Numbered from the stretch's first letter, positions 1 through 6,621 are shown. The stretch is 8,543 bases of DNA from an uncultured Streptomyces sp. (GCA_946480485.1 CAMLJW010000213.1:1-8543), one strand, 5' to 3'. Translations and numbers: made by a program. The notes: generated by a model not told the origin, from the letters alone.

Positions 1-114
1 GCCGGATGTGTCACCCGCCCGCGCCCCGCCCGCCCCCGCCCTCGGCGCCCCCCGTCTCTGGCACTCGCCACCGGCCCGCAGTGCTCGTGCTCCGCCGGGC
101 CGGGGCAGGACAGT

Positions 115-1560
115 TCACCGTCCGCCGAGGGCCTGACCAGTCCTCGCTGGGCTCACCGGGGTCACGTCCAGGCGGGCCGTGACGACCAGCGTGCCCTCCT
201 CGATCTGGTAGTCGAGGGGGAGGCCGAGGCCGCGCATGGCGGCGACCATGCCCGTGTTGGACGACTGCGTGATGGCGTACACGCTCTCGCAGCCGGCCTC
301 GAGGGCCATCGTCACCAGCCGGCCGAGGAGTTCGCTGCCGATGCCGCGCCGCTGCCACTCGTCCTCGACCAGCAGCGCGACCTCCGTCTCGTCGCCGTCC
401 CACAGGAGGTGGCCGAGTCCGACGATACGTCCTTGCGCGGTCTCCACGGCGAGCGTCCGCCCGAAGCGGGGGCTGAGGAGGTGGTTCAGATAGCGGTCGG
501 CGTCGCCGACAAGACCGTGGTAGCGCTGGTTCAGCGTCGGCGTCGAGCACCGCCCGTGCATGTCCTTCGCCGCTTCCAGGTCGCCGTTGTCGGCGCGGCG
601 CACGGTGATGGCGATTCCCTGAGGCAGCGTCAATACGTCCTGGGCGCACGGGACGCGTGGACCGAGCCGGGTGTCCAGCTCGACGAGCGCGCGGGCCCGC
701 GCGAACTCGACGGGCGTGAACGGCAGATACGGCCGCTCCACAGTGAGCACCTCCCCTTCCGGTACCGGCAGCCGCATCACGGTGTCCTCGAGTGCCCCCT
801 CGACGGGTGGTACTTCCTCGTCGGTGTGGCCATCGCTCACGGAGGCGGCGGGCAGCGAGCGGATGGTGCATCGCCCCAGCAGCTGACGCAGGGCCAGTGG
901 CAGTTCCGCCGGGTCCAGCGCCGTGCGGGTCGCCAGGCCCAGGATGCGGGTGGGCGCGTCCACCAGGTCGTGCGCGTCGGCCCGCTCGATCCAGGTGCCG
1001 GCACCGCCCGCACGCGCGACCGCCCGGGTGACCTCGGACGCGGCCACCTCGGCGGGGGCGCGCAGCAGGAACTCGTCCACGGTGCCCTCGGCCAGCGGGT
1101 GTGCCTGCAGGCTCAGGATGTCGACCCGCTGCCCCGCGAGCGCCGTGCACAGCGCGGCCAGCGTGCCGAGCTCGTCCAGCACGGTCGTCCTCATCCGCCA
1201 GAGCACCGCCTCCGCAGTGACCGCTTCCGGCAGAGCCGGGGCAGCCGGGGTTCCCTCGGACGGCCCGTACGGCCCGGCCTGCCGCGGTTCGGCGGACGGC
1301 CGGGCGCCGGTATCGCCCGACGGCGGGGCGTGACCGTGGTGTCGTGACCACCATGTGTGGAAGCCCGCGGTCGACACCAGTACGACCGCCGAGATCACCA
1401 GCAGGGCGGGGCCGTCCGGCCCGTGCCCGATCAGGTTCGCCACGGCGTCCGCGACCGCCACCGCCGTGAACAGCGCCGCAAGCTCGACGAGTTCGCGGCG
1501 CCAGTGGTGGACGGGGCGACCGTTGTTCGTACGTGTCACATCTGACATGTCCGGAGTCAT
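115..1560 (-). CDS. membrane-anchored ACT-domain GNAT N-acetyltransferase
   Basis: The 481-residue product has three parts. Residues about 25-70 hold two hydrophobic stretches separated by a short polar turn, suggesting a membrane hairpin. Residues about 125-195 look like an ACT domain (VLDELGTLAALCTAL, then RVDILSLQ), a fold that usually binds small ligands such as amino acids. Residues about 316-455 are a GNAT acetyltransferase with the acetyl-CoA-binding loop QRRGIG at 403-408 and a following helix. The acyl acceptor is unknown. A Pro/Gly-rich linker (about 78-112) separates membrane and ACT parts. The open frame continues upstream to 1953, but that stretch lacks protein character, so the ATG at 1560 was chosen. 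The ATG at 1548 is equally possible and neither has a strong Shine-Dalgarno sequence. It is transcribed away from the island and belongs to the backbone. Domain assignment is firm; the biological role is not. Confidence 0.88.
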   Translation of the reverse strand: MTPDMSDVTRTNNGRPVHHWRRELVELAALFTAVAVADAVANLIGHGPDGPALLVISAVVLVSTAGFHTWWSRHHGHAPPSGDTGARPSAEPRQAGPYGPSEGTPAAPALPEAVTAEAVLWRMRTTVLDELGTLAALCTALAGQRVDILSLQAHPLAEGTVDEFLLRAPAEVAASEVTRAVARAGGAGTWIERADAHDLVDAPTRILGLATRTALDPAELPLALRQLLGRCTIRSLPAASVSDGHTDEEVPPVEGALEDTVMRLPVPEGEVLTVERPYLPFTPVEFARARALVELDTRLGPRVPCAQDVLTLPQGIAITVRRADNGDLEAAKDMHGRCSTPTLNQRYHGLVGDADRYLNHLLSPRFGRTLAVETAQGRIVGLGHLLWDGDETEVALLVEDEWQRRGIGSELLGRLVTMALEAGCESVYAITQSSNTGMVAAMRGLGLPLDYQIEEGTLVVTARLDVTPVSPARTGQALGGR

Positions 1561-1616
1561 GCGACCACTGTGAGGGAAGGGTGTTGCCTGATCACGAACG
1601 CTTTGTGACTGATCGG

Positions 1617-1748
1617 TTAAGAGATCCTTTGGTCCCTTTGGAGTTGTTTTTGCGCCGATCTCGTCGGCCGCGCGCCCGTAACCCGGTGCAGAACCCCGCC
1701 GATCAGCGCCCTGATGCCCGGGCTCAGCCCGGCCAGTACGAACCCCAT
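1617..1748 (-). CDS. possible small ORF, 43 codons, upstream of the ACT-GNAT gene
   Basis: This minus-strand ATG-to-TAA frame begins MGFVLAGLSPGIRALIGG and has a hydrophobic/amphipathic N-terminal half followed by a basic, Gln-rich tail. Third positions of the first 30 or so codons are mostly G or C, as in real genes of this genome, but the last dozen codons are not. There is no recognisable Shine-Dalgarno sequence before the ATG. It fills much of the gap between the ACT-GNAT gene and the divergent gene at 1808. I recognise no family. It may be a short membrane-associated protein, a decayed remnant, or chance. Confidence 0.28.
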   Translation of the reverse strand: MGFVLAGLSPGIRALIGGVLHRVTGARPTRSAQKQLQRDQRIS

Positions 1749-1763
1749 GTCGTCGACGTGTGG

Positions 1764-1785
1764 CTGACAGGGAGCCAATTGTCAG
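1764..1785. promoter_or_regulatory. inverted repeat CTGACA-N10-TGTCAG, possible operator
   Basis: Two perfect 6-base arms separated by 10 bases lie 23 bases before the ATG at 1808. The spacing places one arm per helical turn, as in dimer-binding operators. The right arm overlaps TTGTCA, which resembles a -35 element, but I see no convincing -10 element. If the gene started at the GTG at 1760 instead, this repeat would be coding. Confidence 0.25.
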
Positions 1786-1807
1786 TGGGGAACGGTTAAC
1801 TGGAGAT

Positions 1808-2254
1808 ATGACCATCGCGCAGTGTGTCGCCACGATCGACCTGCTGTGCTCGCTCGGCTTTCCCGAGGAGCGCGGCGGCTCGGACGTCGGCGTTCGGGTA
1901 CCTGGATTCCACATCGCCGAGTTAGTGAGCAGCAACGGCCTTGTAGAGGGCAACGGTTCCCAACGGGCGGAGACGGCGGAGCAGCTCGAGGCTTACAGGG
2001 ACGGCATCTCCCAGCTCCTCAGCCAGCGTTGGGGGACGCCGTATCCCATGGGCCTGGACGGTGTCCTCCTGCGCTCCCCGGACCCCGAAGAGCGGATACC
2101 GGAGGGGTGGGCACGTCTCAGCGAACAGGCGGGGATCGTAGACGTCTGGCAGGCGGACGGAACCGGACGCTGGGTAGCGGTGGGCGTCTCCCGGCCGGAT
2201 GAGGAGCAGGAGCTCCACATCGTGGTCCTCGTCACCGAGGCAGACCCTCCGTGA
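1808..2254 (+). CDS. hypothetical protein, 148 residues, acidic and probably cytosolic
   Basis: I do not recognise the family. The product begins MTIAQCVATIDLLCSLGFPE and ends in a segment alternating hydrophobic and polar residues (RWVAVGVSRP, then ELHIVVLVTEADPP), as in paired beta strands. It has no signal peptide or membrane segment and no obvious catalytic motif. Third codon positions are strongly G/C, supporting a real gene. The ATG at 1808 is preferred, although its GGAG (1802-1805) is only two bases away; an in-frame GTG at 1760 would add 16 residues without a better ribosome site. It ends four bases before the mug stop codon on the other strand, so in the ancestral chromosome it converged on mug. 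Function unknown. Confidence 0.72.
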   Translation: MTIAQCVATIDLLCSLGFPEERGGSDVGVRVPGFHIAELVSSNGLVEGNGSQRAETAEQLEAYRDGISQLLSQRWGTPYPMGLDGVLLRSPDPEERIPEGWARLSEQAGIVDVWQADGTGRWVAVGVSRPDEEQELHIVVLVTEADPP

Positions 2255-2258
2255 CCCG

Positions 2259-2414
2259 TCAGTCCCGCGAAGCCTCCCGCAACCGCCCGAACTCCTGCGC
2301 CATTGTCTCCGCCGGCTTCGAAGTGAGTACGGAGGAGTGGCGGTGCCACCATCGCTCATGGACCAACCCCACTGCGCCTCTGGCAGGAAGAACCCCGCGC
2401 GTCGGCCCCGCCCT
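2259..2414 (-). pseudogene. mug: mug 3' remnant (C-terminal end of G/U mismatch DNA glycosylase)
   Basis: Directly after the TAG of the ATPase gene, the same minus-strand frame continues for 51 codons to a TGA at 2259-2261. Its end, ETMAQEFGRLREASRD, resembles the C-terminus expected of actinobacterial Mug proteins (from memory of the family, something like TMAEEFxRLREA). Upstream, AVGLVHER in the same frame fits the segment that precedes the NPSGL motif, but NPSGL itself is not readable, so this part is damaged. The other half of mug lies at 6706-6897. There is no start codon or ribosome site of its own. Assignment rests on matching a short C-terminus and on the position opposite the other mug fragment; an alignment would settle it. 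Confidence 0.6.
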
Positions 2415-3026
2415 CTAACTCCCATCGTTCACACGCGCCGCCATCATCGCCGTGACCGTCGTTTCCAACAGCCGGTCGAACAGCGCCGTTCGCGCCTGGT
2501 CTGCAACCGGCCCCCGTGACGCCCGGATGCCGTCCGGCAGTCTCACTTGCTTGTGGTCGAAAGGGCGCAGCTCCACGGGGGGTCCGAGGGGCAGTTCAGC
2601 CCACACCACTTTCCCACCGACGCGCGGCCGGTAGACGTCCCACCGCTTGGCCAACTGCTCAACCAGCAGTAGACCGCGCCCGCCCTCCGCCTCAAGTGTG
2701 GGGTTCTTTTGCACAGGTGTCGTGTCGGTTCTGTCCCAGACCTCGACGAACAGACTGGCCTCGATAGCCCGAAGCTGTATCCCGATGACGTGCTCGGCCG
2801 TGATCTGCCACGGCTTCGGGTCCGGCTCCGTGATGCCGCTTGCCTTAACGGCGTTGGTCACCAGCTCGCTCATGATCAGCGCCGCCGTGTCCGTATGTTC
2901 ATCAAGCTGCCAGAGCTTCAAGGTGTGCCCGACGAACATCCGCGAGCACCCGACGGCCGTAGGGACGGCGATCAAGCGGAGCGAGTTCGTGAGCAGAGGG
3001 GCCGGGTTCACGGTGTCGTTGCTCAT
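2415..3026 (-). CDS. ATP-binding protein, HATPase_c / RsbW-like anti-sigma factor type
   Basis: The 203-residue product has the GHKL ATPase fold of SpoIIAB/RsbW-type serine kinases. The N box is ELVTNAV at 54-60 (E54, N58), a beta strand ends in VWD at 96-98, and the G box is GGRGLLLVEQLA at 115-126. These bind ATP and Mg2+. Family members phosphorylate anti-anti-sigma factors and hold sigma factors; Streptomyces genomes hold many orphan copies whose partners are unknown. No partner is encoded here. A tail of about 50 residues (150-203) follows the ATPase. The ATG at 3026 was chosen because it forms an ATGA overlap with the stop of the resolvase-like gene, indicating translational coupling; an upstream in-frame ATG at 3071 would overlap that gene by 49 bases. 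It ends exactly where the mug remnant begins. Confidence 0.88.
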   Translation of the reverse strand: MSNDTVNPAPLLTNSLRLIAVPTAVGCSRMFVGHTLKLWQLDEHTDTAALIMSELVTNAVKASGITEPDPKPWQITAEHVIGIQLRAIEASLFVEVWDRTDTTPVQKNPTLEAEGGRGLLLVEQLAKRWDVYRPRVGGKVVWAELPLGPPVELRPFDHKQVRLPDGIRASRGPVADQARTALFDRLLETTVTAMMAARVNDGS

Positions 3027-3367
3027 GACGCAGCACTTCCCGGCTGCGTGACCTTGTTTTGGATGACCCAAAGCCGAGCACCAAGCTCCCGCTCGATGTG
3101 GTCGCGCATGGCCGCTTGCAGACCAGGCAGCCGGGCGAAGTGCCAGAGAGACGGCACGATCACGTGCTTGATGTCGCTGGTCTTCAGCGCATCAACCAAT
3201 GCGAAGAAGGCCGACTCTTCATCGGAGCCGAGTCGTTCGATGAACAATCGCTCCAGTTCGAACCCTTCGCGGGTGGCGTAGCCCGCCAACTCCCGCTCGA
3301 TCGTCTGGTTTTCGTCCGGGTCGTCACTTGCACCGAGGCGCATGTAGCCGAACATGGCAGGTCGCAT
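3023..3367 (-). CDS. resolvase-N-terminal-like protein lacking the catalytic serine
   Basis: The 114-residue product matches only the catalytic-domain fold of serine recombinases: GYMRLG at 7-12 (compare GYARVS), an IERELAGYATREGFELERLF segment at 23-42, and HVIVPSLWHFAR at 68-79 (compare the family's LDRLGRD helix start). Where the nucleophilic Ser should stand there is Gly12, and the first Arg of the DRLGR motif is His76, while Arg79 is kept. There is no C-terminal DNA-binding domain. It is therefore unlikely to recombine DNA and is more likely a regulatory or scaffold protein. Similar short proteins sit beside ATP-binding and XRE genes in Streptomyces. The ATG at 3367 has an AGGA about 5 bases upstream. 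Its stop overlaps the ATPase start, so the two form an operon. Confidence 0.8.
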   Translation of the reverse strand: MRPAMFGYMRLGASDDPDENQTIERELAGYATREGFELERLFIERLGSDEESAFFALVDALKTSDIKHVIVPSLWHFARLPGLQAAMRDHIERELGARLWVIQNKVTQPGSAAS

Positions 3368-3391
3368 CCGTTCCTGCTGGGGGACTGGAAC

Positions 3392-3433
3392 GGTTGGCGA
3401 GCAGTGGCACGGGGCTCCATCCGCTCGCCAACC
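3392..3433. promoter_or_regulatory. 11-base perfect inverted repeat, 20-base spacer
   Basis: GGTTGGCGAGC at 3392-3402 is exactly complementary to GCTCGCCAACC at 3423-3433. It begins 25 bases upstream of the resolvase-like ATG, in the region between the divergent operons. It may be an operator read by the XRE protein, a hairpin in the resolvase mRNA leader, or a binding site for another regulator. It is not followed by a T run in either direction, so a terminator is less likely. Confidence 0.55.
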
Positions 3434-3477
3434 TGGCAGCTAGAGAAGCGGGTTGACCTGCAAAGACGCCACAGCAA

Positions 3478-3490
3478 ACGTGCCGCACGT
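3478..3490. promoter_or_regulatory. 13-base palindrome ACGTGC-C-GCACGT, candidate operator
   Basis: This perfect odd palindrome lies in the divergent promoter region, about 98 bases before the XRE start. A further half-site ACGTGC occurs at 3537-3542, next to the proposed XRE promoter. XRE-family repressors often bind short dyads beside their own gene, so autoregulation is a reasonable inference. Confidence 0.4.
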
Positions 3491-3532
3491 ATGCCGCATC
3501 GGTGGTGCATTCTGGGGGCTGGCCTGCGCAGA

Positions 3533-3561
3533 TGTGACGTGCGTCGCTATGGTGGTATCTC
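3533..3561 (+). promoter_or_regulatory. putative promoter of the XRE-cyclo-ligase operon
   Basis: TGTGAC at 3533-3538 and TATCTC at 3556-3561 are separated by 17 bases, and the -10 is preceded by TG at the extended -10 position. Transcription would begin near 3568, giving a leader of about 20 bases that still contains the GGAGGG ribosome site. A competing -35-like TTGACC at 3453-3458 lacks a good -10. Confidence 0.35.
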
Positions 3562-3574
3562 GCCCCATGCACCT

Positions 3575-3580
3575 GGAGGG
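3575..3580 (+). promoter_or_regulatory. ribosome binding site GGAGGG deciding the XRE start
   Basis: GGAGGG stands 7 bases before the ATG at 3588. This favours that ATG over the in-frame ATG at 3567, inside which the site would be coding, and over the frame's far upstream extension to 3453. Confidence 0.75.
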
Positions 3581-3587
3581 ATGGGCG

Positions 3588-4751
3588 ATGGCCGCAAAGC
3601 GCATACGTCTCGCCCGACGCCGTAAGGCAGCAGGCTTCACACAAGAGAGCCTGGCCGAGCATCTAAGCGTCGAGCGTTCAACAGTAGGTCGCTGGGAGAG
3701 TGCCGACACCGAGCCGCAAGCGTGGTTACGGCCAAAGCTCGCTCGTGCACTCAAGGTCTCAGGCGAGGAGCTTCAAGCGCTCCTCGACGACATCACCGCC
3801 ACCGACACCCGGCCCAGTGAGCGGATGACGTACGCCCTGGAGAATCCAGCGTCGGCCGACCTCATGGTTGTCGCGTACCTCCACGAGCAGCTACGGAAGC
3901 TCGATGAGTCCTACGACCAAGAGGCGTCGACAGCCTTGCTTGGTCGGGCTGGTCAGCTGCATGGCCAAGTGCGCTTCCTCCGGGAGAACGCAGCGAACCC
4001 GCGTGTCCGCCGTGCCCTCTACGAAGTAGAGGCCGACTCAGCGACGCTCATGGGACAACTGGTCTGGGATGTCAGTCAACGACGTGACCACCAAGCACCT
4101 CTCGGGTACTTCAAAGAAGCGGTCGATGCAGCGCGGCACGCCCGTGACCCATCGACAGAGGCGTACGCCACGCTGCGGATGAGCTTCGTTGCGCTCTACG
4201 GCGAGAAGAACCCGACCCGGGGCGTGACACTCGCCGAGCAGGCTGCCGACGCTGCCAAGCTCGCTAGTCCGTCACTGACTGGTCTCTCCCTTCTTCATGT
4301 CGCCGAGGGGTACGCCATGACCGGCGCACTCTCCGAGTGCGAGGCTGCCTTGAGGAAGGCCGAGACCCAGTTCGACCGCGTCCACCCCGATGACCTGGCC
4401 GCGCCGTACTACACGCTCAACGAGTTCAACCGGCTCGCCGGGTCCTGTTACCTGTTTCTCGACCTACCGGAGCGGGCCGAACCCATCCTCTGCACGACAT
4501 CCCGGGCACTGGCGTCGAAGAAGAAGTCTCAGGCCATCACCCTCGGGAACCTGACCTTGGCACTCATCCGTCAAGGCAAGCTGGATGAGGCAGCAAGCGT
4601 CATGCACCGCACCATTGATGCCGTCGAGCTGACGCGCGGCGGAGGCGGTCTTAATCTGGCGTTCTCTGCCGGACGGGAACTGCGGCAGTGGCGGAACGAG
4701 CCGTGGGCGCAGGACATCAACGACAGGTTGCTTGCGCTCATGGCCATATAG
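3588..4751 (+). CDS. XRE-family transcriptional regulator with C-terminal TPR-like domain
   Basis: The 387-residue product starts with a helix-turn-helix of the XRE/Cro type at about 4-60: RIRLARRRKAAGFTQESLAE, then SVERSTVGRWESADTEP, the usual recognition helix followed by the WE/P turn. The rest (about 90-387) is nearly all helical, with repeated Ala-rich helix pairs (for example 213-225, 231-263, 314-346) like TPR superhelices that bind peptides or partner proteins. The design resembles TPR-containing Streptomyces regulators whose helical domain senses a ligand and controls DNA binding. The start is fixed by GGAGGG seven bases upstream. It is divergent from the resolvase-ATPase pair and 14 bases upstream of the cyclo-ligase gene, so it probably controls both operons. 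The target and ligand are unknown. Confidence 0.88.
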   Translation: MAAKRIRLARRRKAAGFTQESLAEHLSVERSTVGRWESADTEPQAWLRPKLARALKVSGEELQALLDDITATDTRPSERMTYALENPASADLMVVAYLHEQLRKLDESYDQEASTALLGRAGQLHGQVRFLRENAANPRVRRALYEVEADSATLMGQLVWDVSQRRDHQAPLGYFKEAVDAARHARDPSTEAYATLRMSFVALYGEKNPTRGVTLAEQAADAAKLASPSLTGLSLLHVAEGYAMTGALSECEAALRKAETQFDRVHPDDLAAPYYTLNEFNRLAGSCYLFLDLPERAEPILCTTSRALASKKKSQAITLGNLTLALIRQGKLDEAASVMHRTIDAVELTRGGGGLNLAFSAGRELRQWRNEPWAQDINDRLLALMAI

Positions 4752-4765
4752 AACAAGGTGGGCGC

Positions 4766-5485
4766 GTGGGGATTATCGACCAGGCCAAGCAGGCCGTACG
4801 CGAGCGGGTGTGGCGACGACTCATCGACGGCGGCGGCGCACCGGCCGACTCGTACGGCAAGATCCCCGGCTTCTACGGAACCGAGGGGACGGCCGAGCAA
4901 CTGGCCGGTCTCGATGAGTGGCGACGGGCTTCCACCATCAAGGCGAACCCAGACTGGGCGCAACTTCCCGTACGTGTCGCCGCCTTGAAAGACGGCAAGC
5001 GCGTCTACATGGCTGTGCCGAGGATGGCCAGTCCTGAGCCCTTCTACCTGCTCGATCCCGAGACGCTGACCATCTCGCCCGAAGAGGCCGCCGAGAAGAA
5101 GGGTGCGGCCCAGGTTGCCCGGCGCGTCGGTGTTGAAAAGGTCGAACCGATCGACATCGTGGTGTGCGGCAGCGTGGCCGTGAACCGTTCGGGTGCGCGC
5201 ATCGGCAAGGGTGCCGGGTACTCCGACCTTGAAGTAGCGCTTCTTATCGAGGCCGGCCTGGTCACCGAGAAGACGGTGATCGTGGCACCGGTGCATGAGC
5301 TCCAGGTCATCGAGGACGACATCCCCGAGACGGAGCACGATTTCTCCGTGGACTACATCGTCACGCCGGACGCGGTGATCCCCTGCCCTAACCGCCGACG
5401 GCCGCGCGGCTTGGTCTGGGGCGACCTCACGCCAGAGAAGATCGAGGCGATTCCGGTGCTGGCGCGCCGGAGGGCTGCGCAGTAG
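4766..5485 (+). CDS. 5-formyltetrahydrofolate cyclo-ligase family protein, MTHFSD-like
   Basis: The 239-residue product matches the 5-FCL/MTHFS family, whose classical members use ATP to convert 5-formyl-THF to 5,10-methenyl-THF in the cytosol (EC 6.3.3.2). Visible features are KIPGFYG at 32-38, STIKANPDWAQLPVRVAALK at 56-75, VYMAVPRM at 80-87, and the nucleotide/folate loop GARIGKGAGYSDLE at 143-156. The last is of the RIGKGxGxxDLE type seen in the MTHFSD/archaeal branch rather than the GGGYYDR form of YgfA, so activity on formyl-THF is not assured. The N-terminal 25 residues are basic and helical. The GTG at 4766 has AAGG about 7 bases upstream and follows the XRE stop by 14 bases, so the genes form an operon. 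It converges on the HEPN-like gene with an 18-base gap. Confidence 0.82.
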   Translation: MGIIDQAKQAVRERVWRRLIDGGGAPADSYGKIPGFYGTEGTAEQLAGLDEWRRASTIKANPDWAQLPVRVAALKDGKRVYMAVPRMASPEPFYLLDPETLTISPEEAAEKKGAAQVARRVGVEKVEPIDIVVCGSVAVNRSGARIGKGAGYSDLEVALLIEAGLVTEKTVIVAPVHELQVIEDDIPETEHDFSVDYIVTPDAVIPCPNRRRPRGLVWGDLTPEKIEAIPVLARRRAAQ

Positions 5486-5503
5486 GCACGGCCCTTCGCG
5501 AGT

Positions 5504-6613
5504 TCAGGCAGTCTTCCCGATGGTGCGCTCGTCGAGCACGGGGTCTGCCTGCTTCGGCAAGGTGGTCACCTTCTTCATGCGCGGCTCCTTGCCGAAGAAC
5601 TTGCGGTACTTCTCGACCGTGCCGATCTCCTTGACGATCTTCTTCACCCAGGCGTCGGTGTACAGGTAGGTACTGACCGGCTCGTCGTAGATGCAGTAAC
5701 GCGCATTGGTGAGGCGCGGATCGGAAGCATCGGCGGCGGGGCGAACGCCGAACCGCCGCCACATCTCGGTGTGATCGCCATGGAGACTGAAGTGAAATGG
5801 CAGTTCGGCCTCAACGCGCTTGGCCACGTCCGACGCACGGAGCTTCGCCGGGTTCATCGTCTCGACGTGCTTCACCTTGGTGATGACCGTCCCGGTACGA
5901 CCCGCCTTGGTCATGACGGCGCGCTCAGCGTCGGTCAGCTCGTCCAAGTTGACGAAGTTGACCGCCAGGTCGGCATCGGTCTTCTTGCCGACGATGGGCA
6001 CCAGTCGCACCCGGTAGTCGTACTTCAGATCATCCAGTACGTCCGAGTCGATGGACGCCTCGAACTTTGCCACCAGGTCGCGGGTCTTCTTCGGCAGCTT
6101 CTTCGCCGCGTCCTGGAGCTGCTCGCGACCCTCGGCAGTGAGCGTCTGGAGGGCGATCGGGAAGCGGAGCCGATCAGCGAGGCTGAAGGAGTGGCCGAAG
6201 TGGTCCACCATCTCCTGCTCGTAGTTCATGACGAGCGCCTGCGCCTTGCCGCCGGTCACGATCTTCAGGTTGTGCTCGTACCGGTGTTCCACCTTGTTGC
6301 GGAGCGCTACGAAGAGCTCGGCGTTCAAACGCACCGGGTCGGCAACGTTGGTGTAGCGCCGCTTCAGGCACCACTCCAGATCCCACGCCTTCGGCTCGCC
6401 GTCGATCAGCTTGTGCTGACCGGTCTGGGCGTCCTTGTAGTGGTAGTCGATCTTGGCCTTGTGGAACTCCGCATGAAGCAGGTAGTGCCACGCCTTGTGC
6501 ATGTGAGTGAGGAAGTCGCTGTAGTTGCCGCTTGAACAGTTCCACTCGTCAACTGCCTTCAGGGCGTGTCGCTGCGACTCGATGAGGATGAGCTTCCAGC
6601 GGGCGTATGCCAT
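5504..6613 (-). CDS. HEPN-like protein, probable DUF3644 family, candidate RNase/defence factor
   Basis: The 369-residue product has a helical N-terminal domain (about 1-115) of the type that ends in LFVALRNKVEHRYEH at 100-114. The RNKVEH at 105-110 is the R-N-x3-H motif that forms the active site of HEPN ribonucleases, here R105 and H110. This layout, with a YLLHAEFHKAK helix at 44-54 before it, fits DUF3644. The middle (about 150-265) is charged and helical. The C-terminal part, MWRRFGVRP at 284-292 and YCIYD...YLYTDAWVKKIV at 306-327, looks like a small winged-helix-type module, though that is inference. No antitoxin-like gene is adjacent, unlike in two-gene HEPN toxin systems. The ATG at 6613 has AAGGA eight bases upstream. 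It lies downstream of purB on the same strand and may receive read-through transcription. RNase activity and a defence role are inferred only. Confidence 0.72.
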   Translation of the reverse strand: MAYARWKLILIESQRHALKAVDEWNCSSGNYSDFLTHMHKAWHYLLHAEFHKAKIDYHYKDAQTGQHKLIDGEPKAWDLEWCLKRRYTNVADPVRLNAELFVALRNKVEHRYEHNLKIVTGGKAQALVMNYEQEMVDHFGHSFSLADRLRFPIALQTLTAEGREQLQDAAKKLPKKTRDLVAKFEASIDSDVLDDLKYDYRVRLVPIVGKKTDADLAVNFVNLDELTDAERAVMTKAGRTGTVITKVKHVETMNPAKLRASDVAKRVEAELPFHFSLHGDHTEMWRRFGVRPAADASDPRLTNARYCIYDEPVSTYLYTDAWVKKIVKEIGTVEKYRKFFGKEPRMKKVTTLPKQADPVLDERTIGKTA

Positions 6614-6621
6614 GTCGTGCG

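Noticed and set aside
1..114. Start of another minus-strand gene (GTG at 14 or 79)
   Set aside because: The reading is Gly/Arg-rich with no ribosome site, and too short to judge; I see nothing supportable here.
11..1354. Long minus-strand frame and several plus-strand frames over the ACT-GNAT gene
   Set aside because: They are out-of-frame readings of high-GC DNA, rich in Arg, Gly and Pro and without domains; the ACT-GNAT frame explains the region.
1577..1614. CRP-type site from TCACGAACGCTTTGTGA upstream of the ACT-GNAT gene
   Set aside because: The half-sites are in the wrong order and spacing (TCAC-N9-GTGA rather than GTGA-N6-TCAC).
1561..1953. 131-codon N-terminal extension of the ACT-GNAT frame
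   Set aside because: It lacks protein-like composition and would overlap the start of the divergent gene at 1808.
5486..5503. Bidirectional terminator between the convergent cyclo-ligase and HEPN-like genes
   Set aside because: No stem with an adjacent T run is visible in the 18-base gap.
5771..6535. 254-codon plus-strand frame opposite the HEPN-like gene
   Set aside because: It consists of Leu/Val-rich low-information sequence created by the opposite coding strand, and has no ribosome site or domain.
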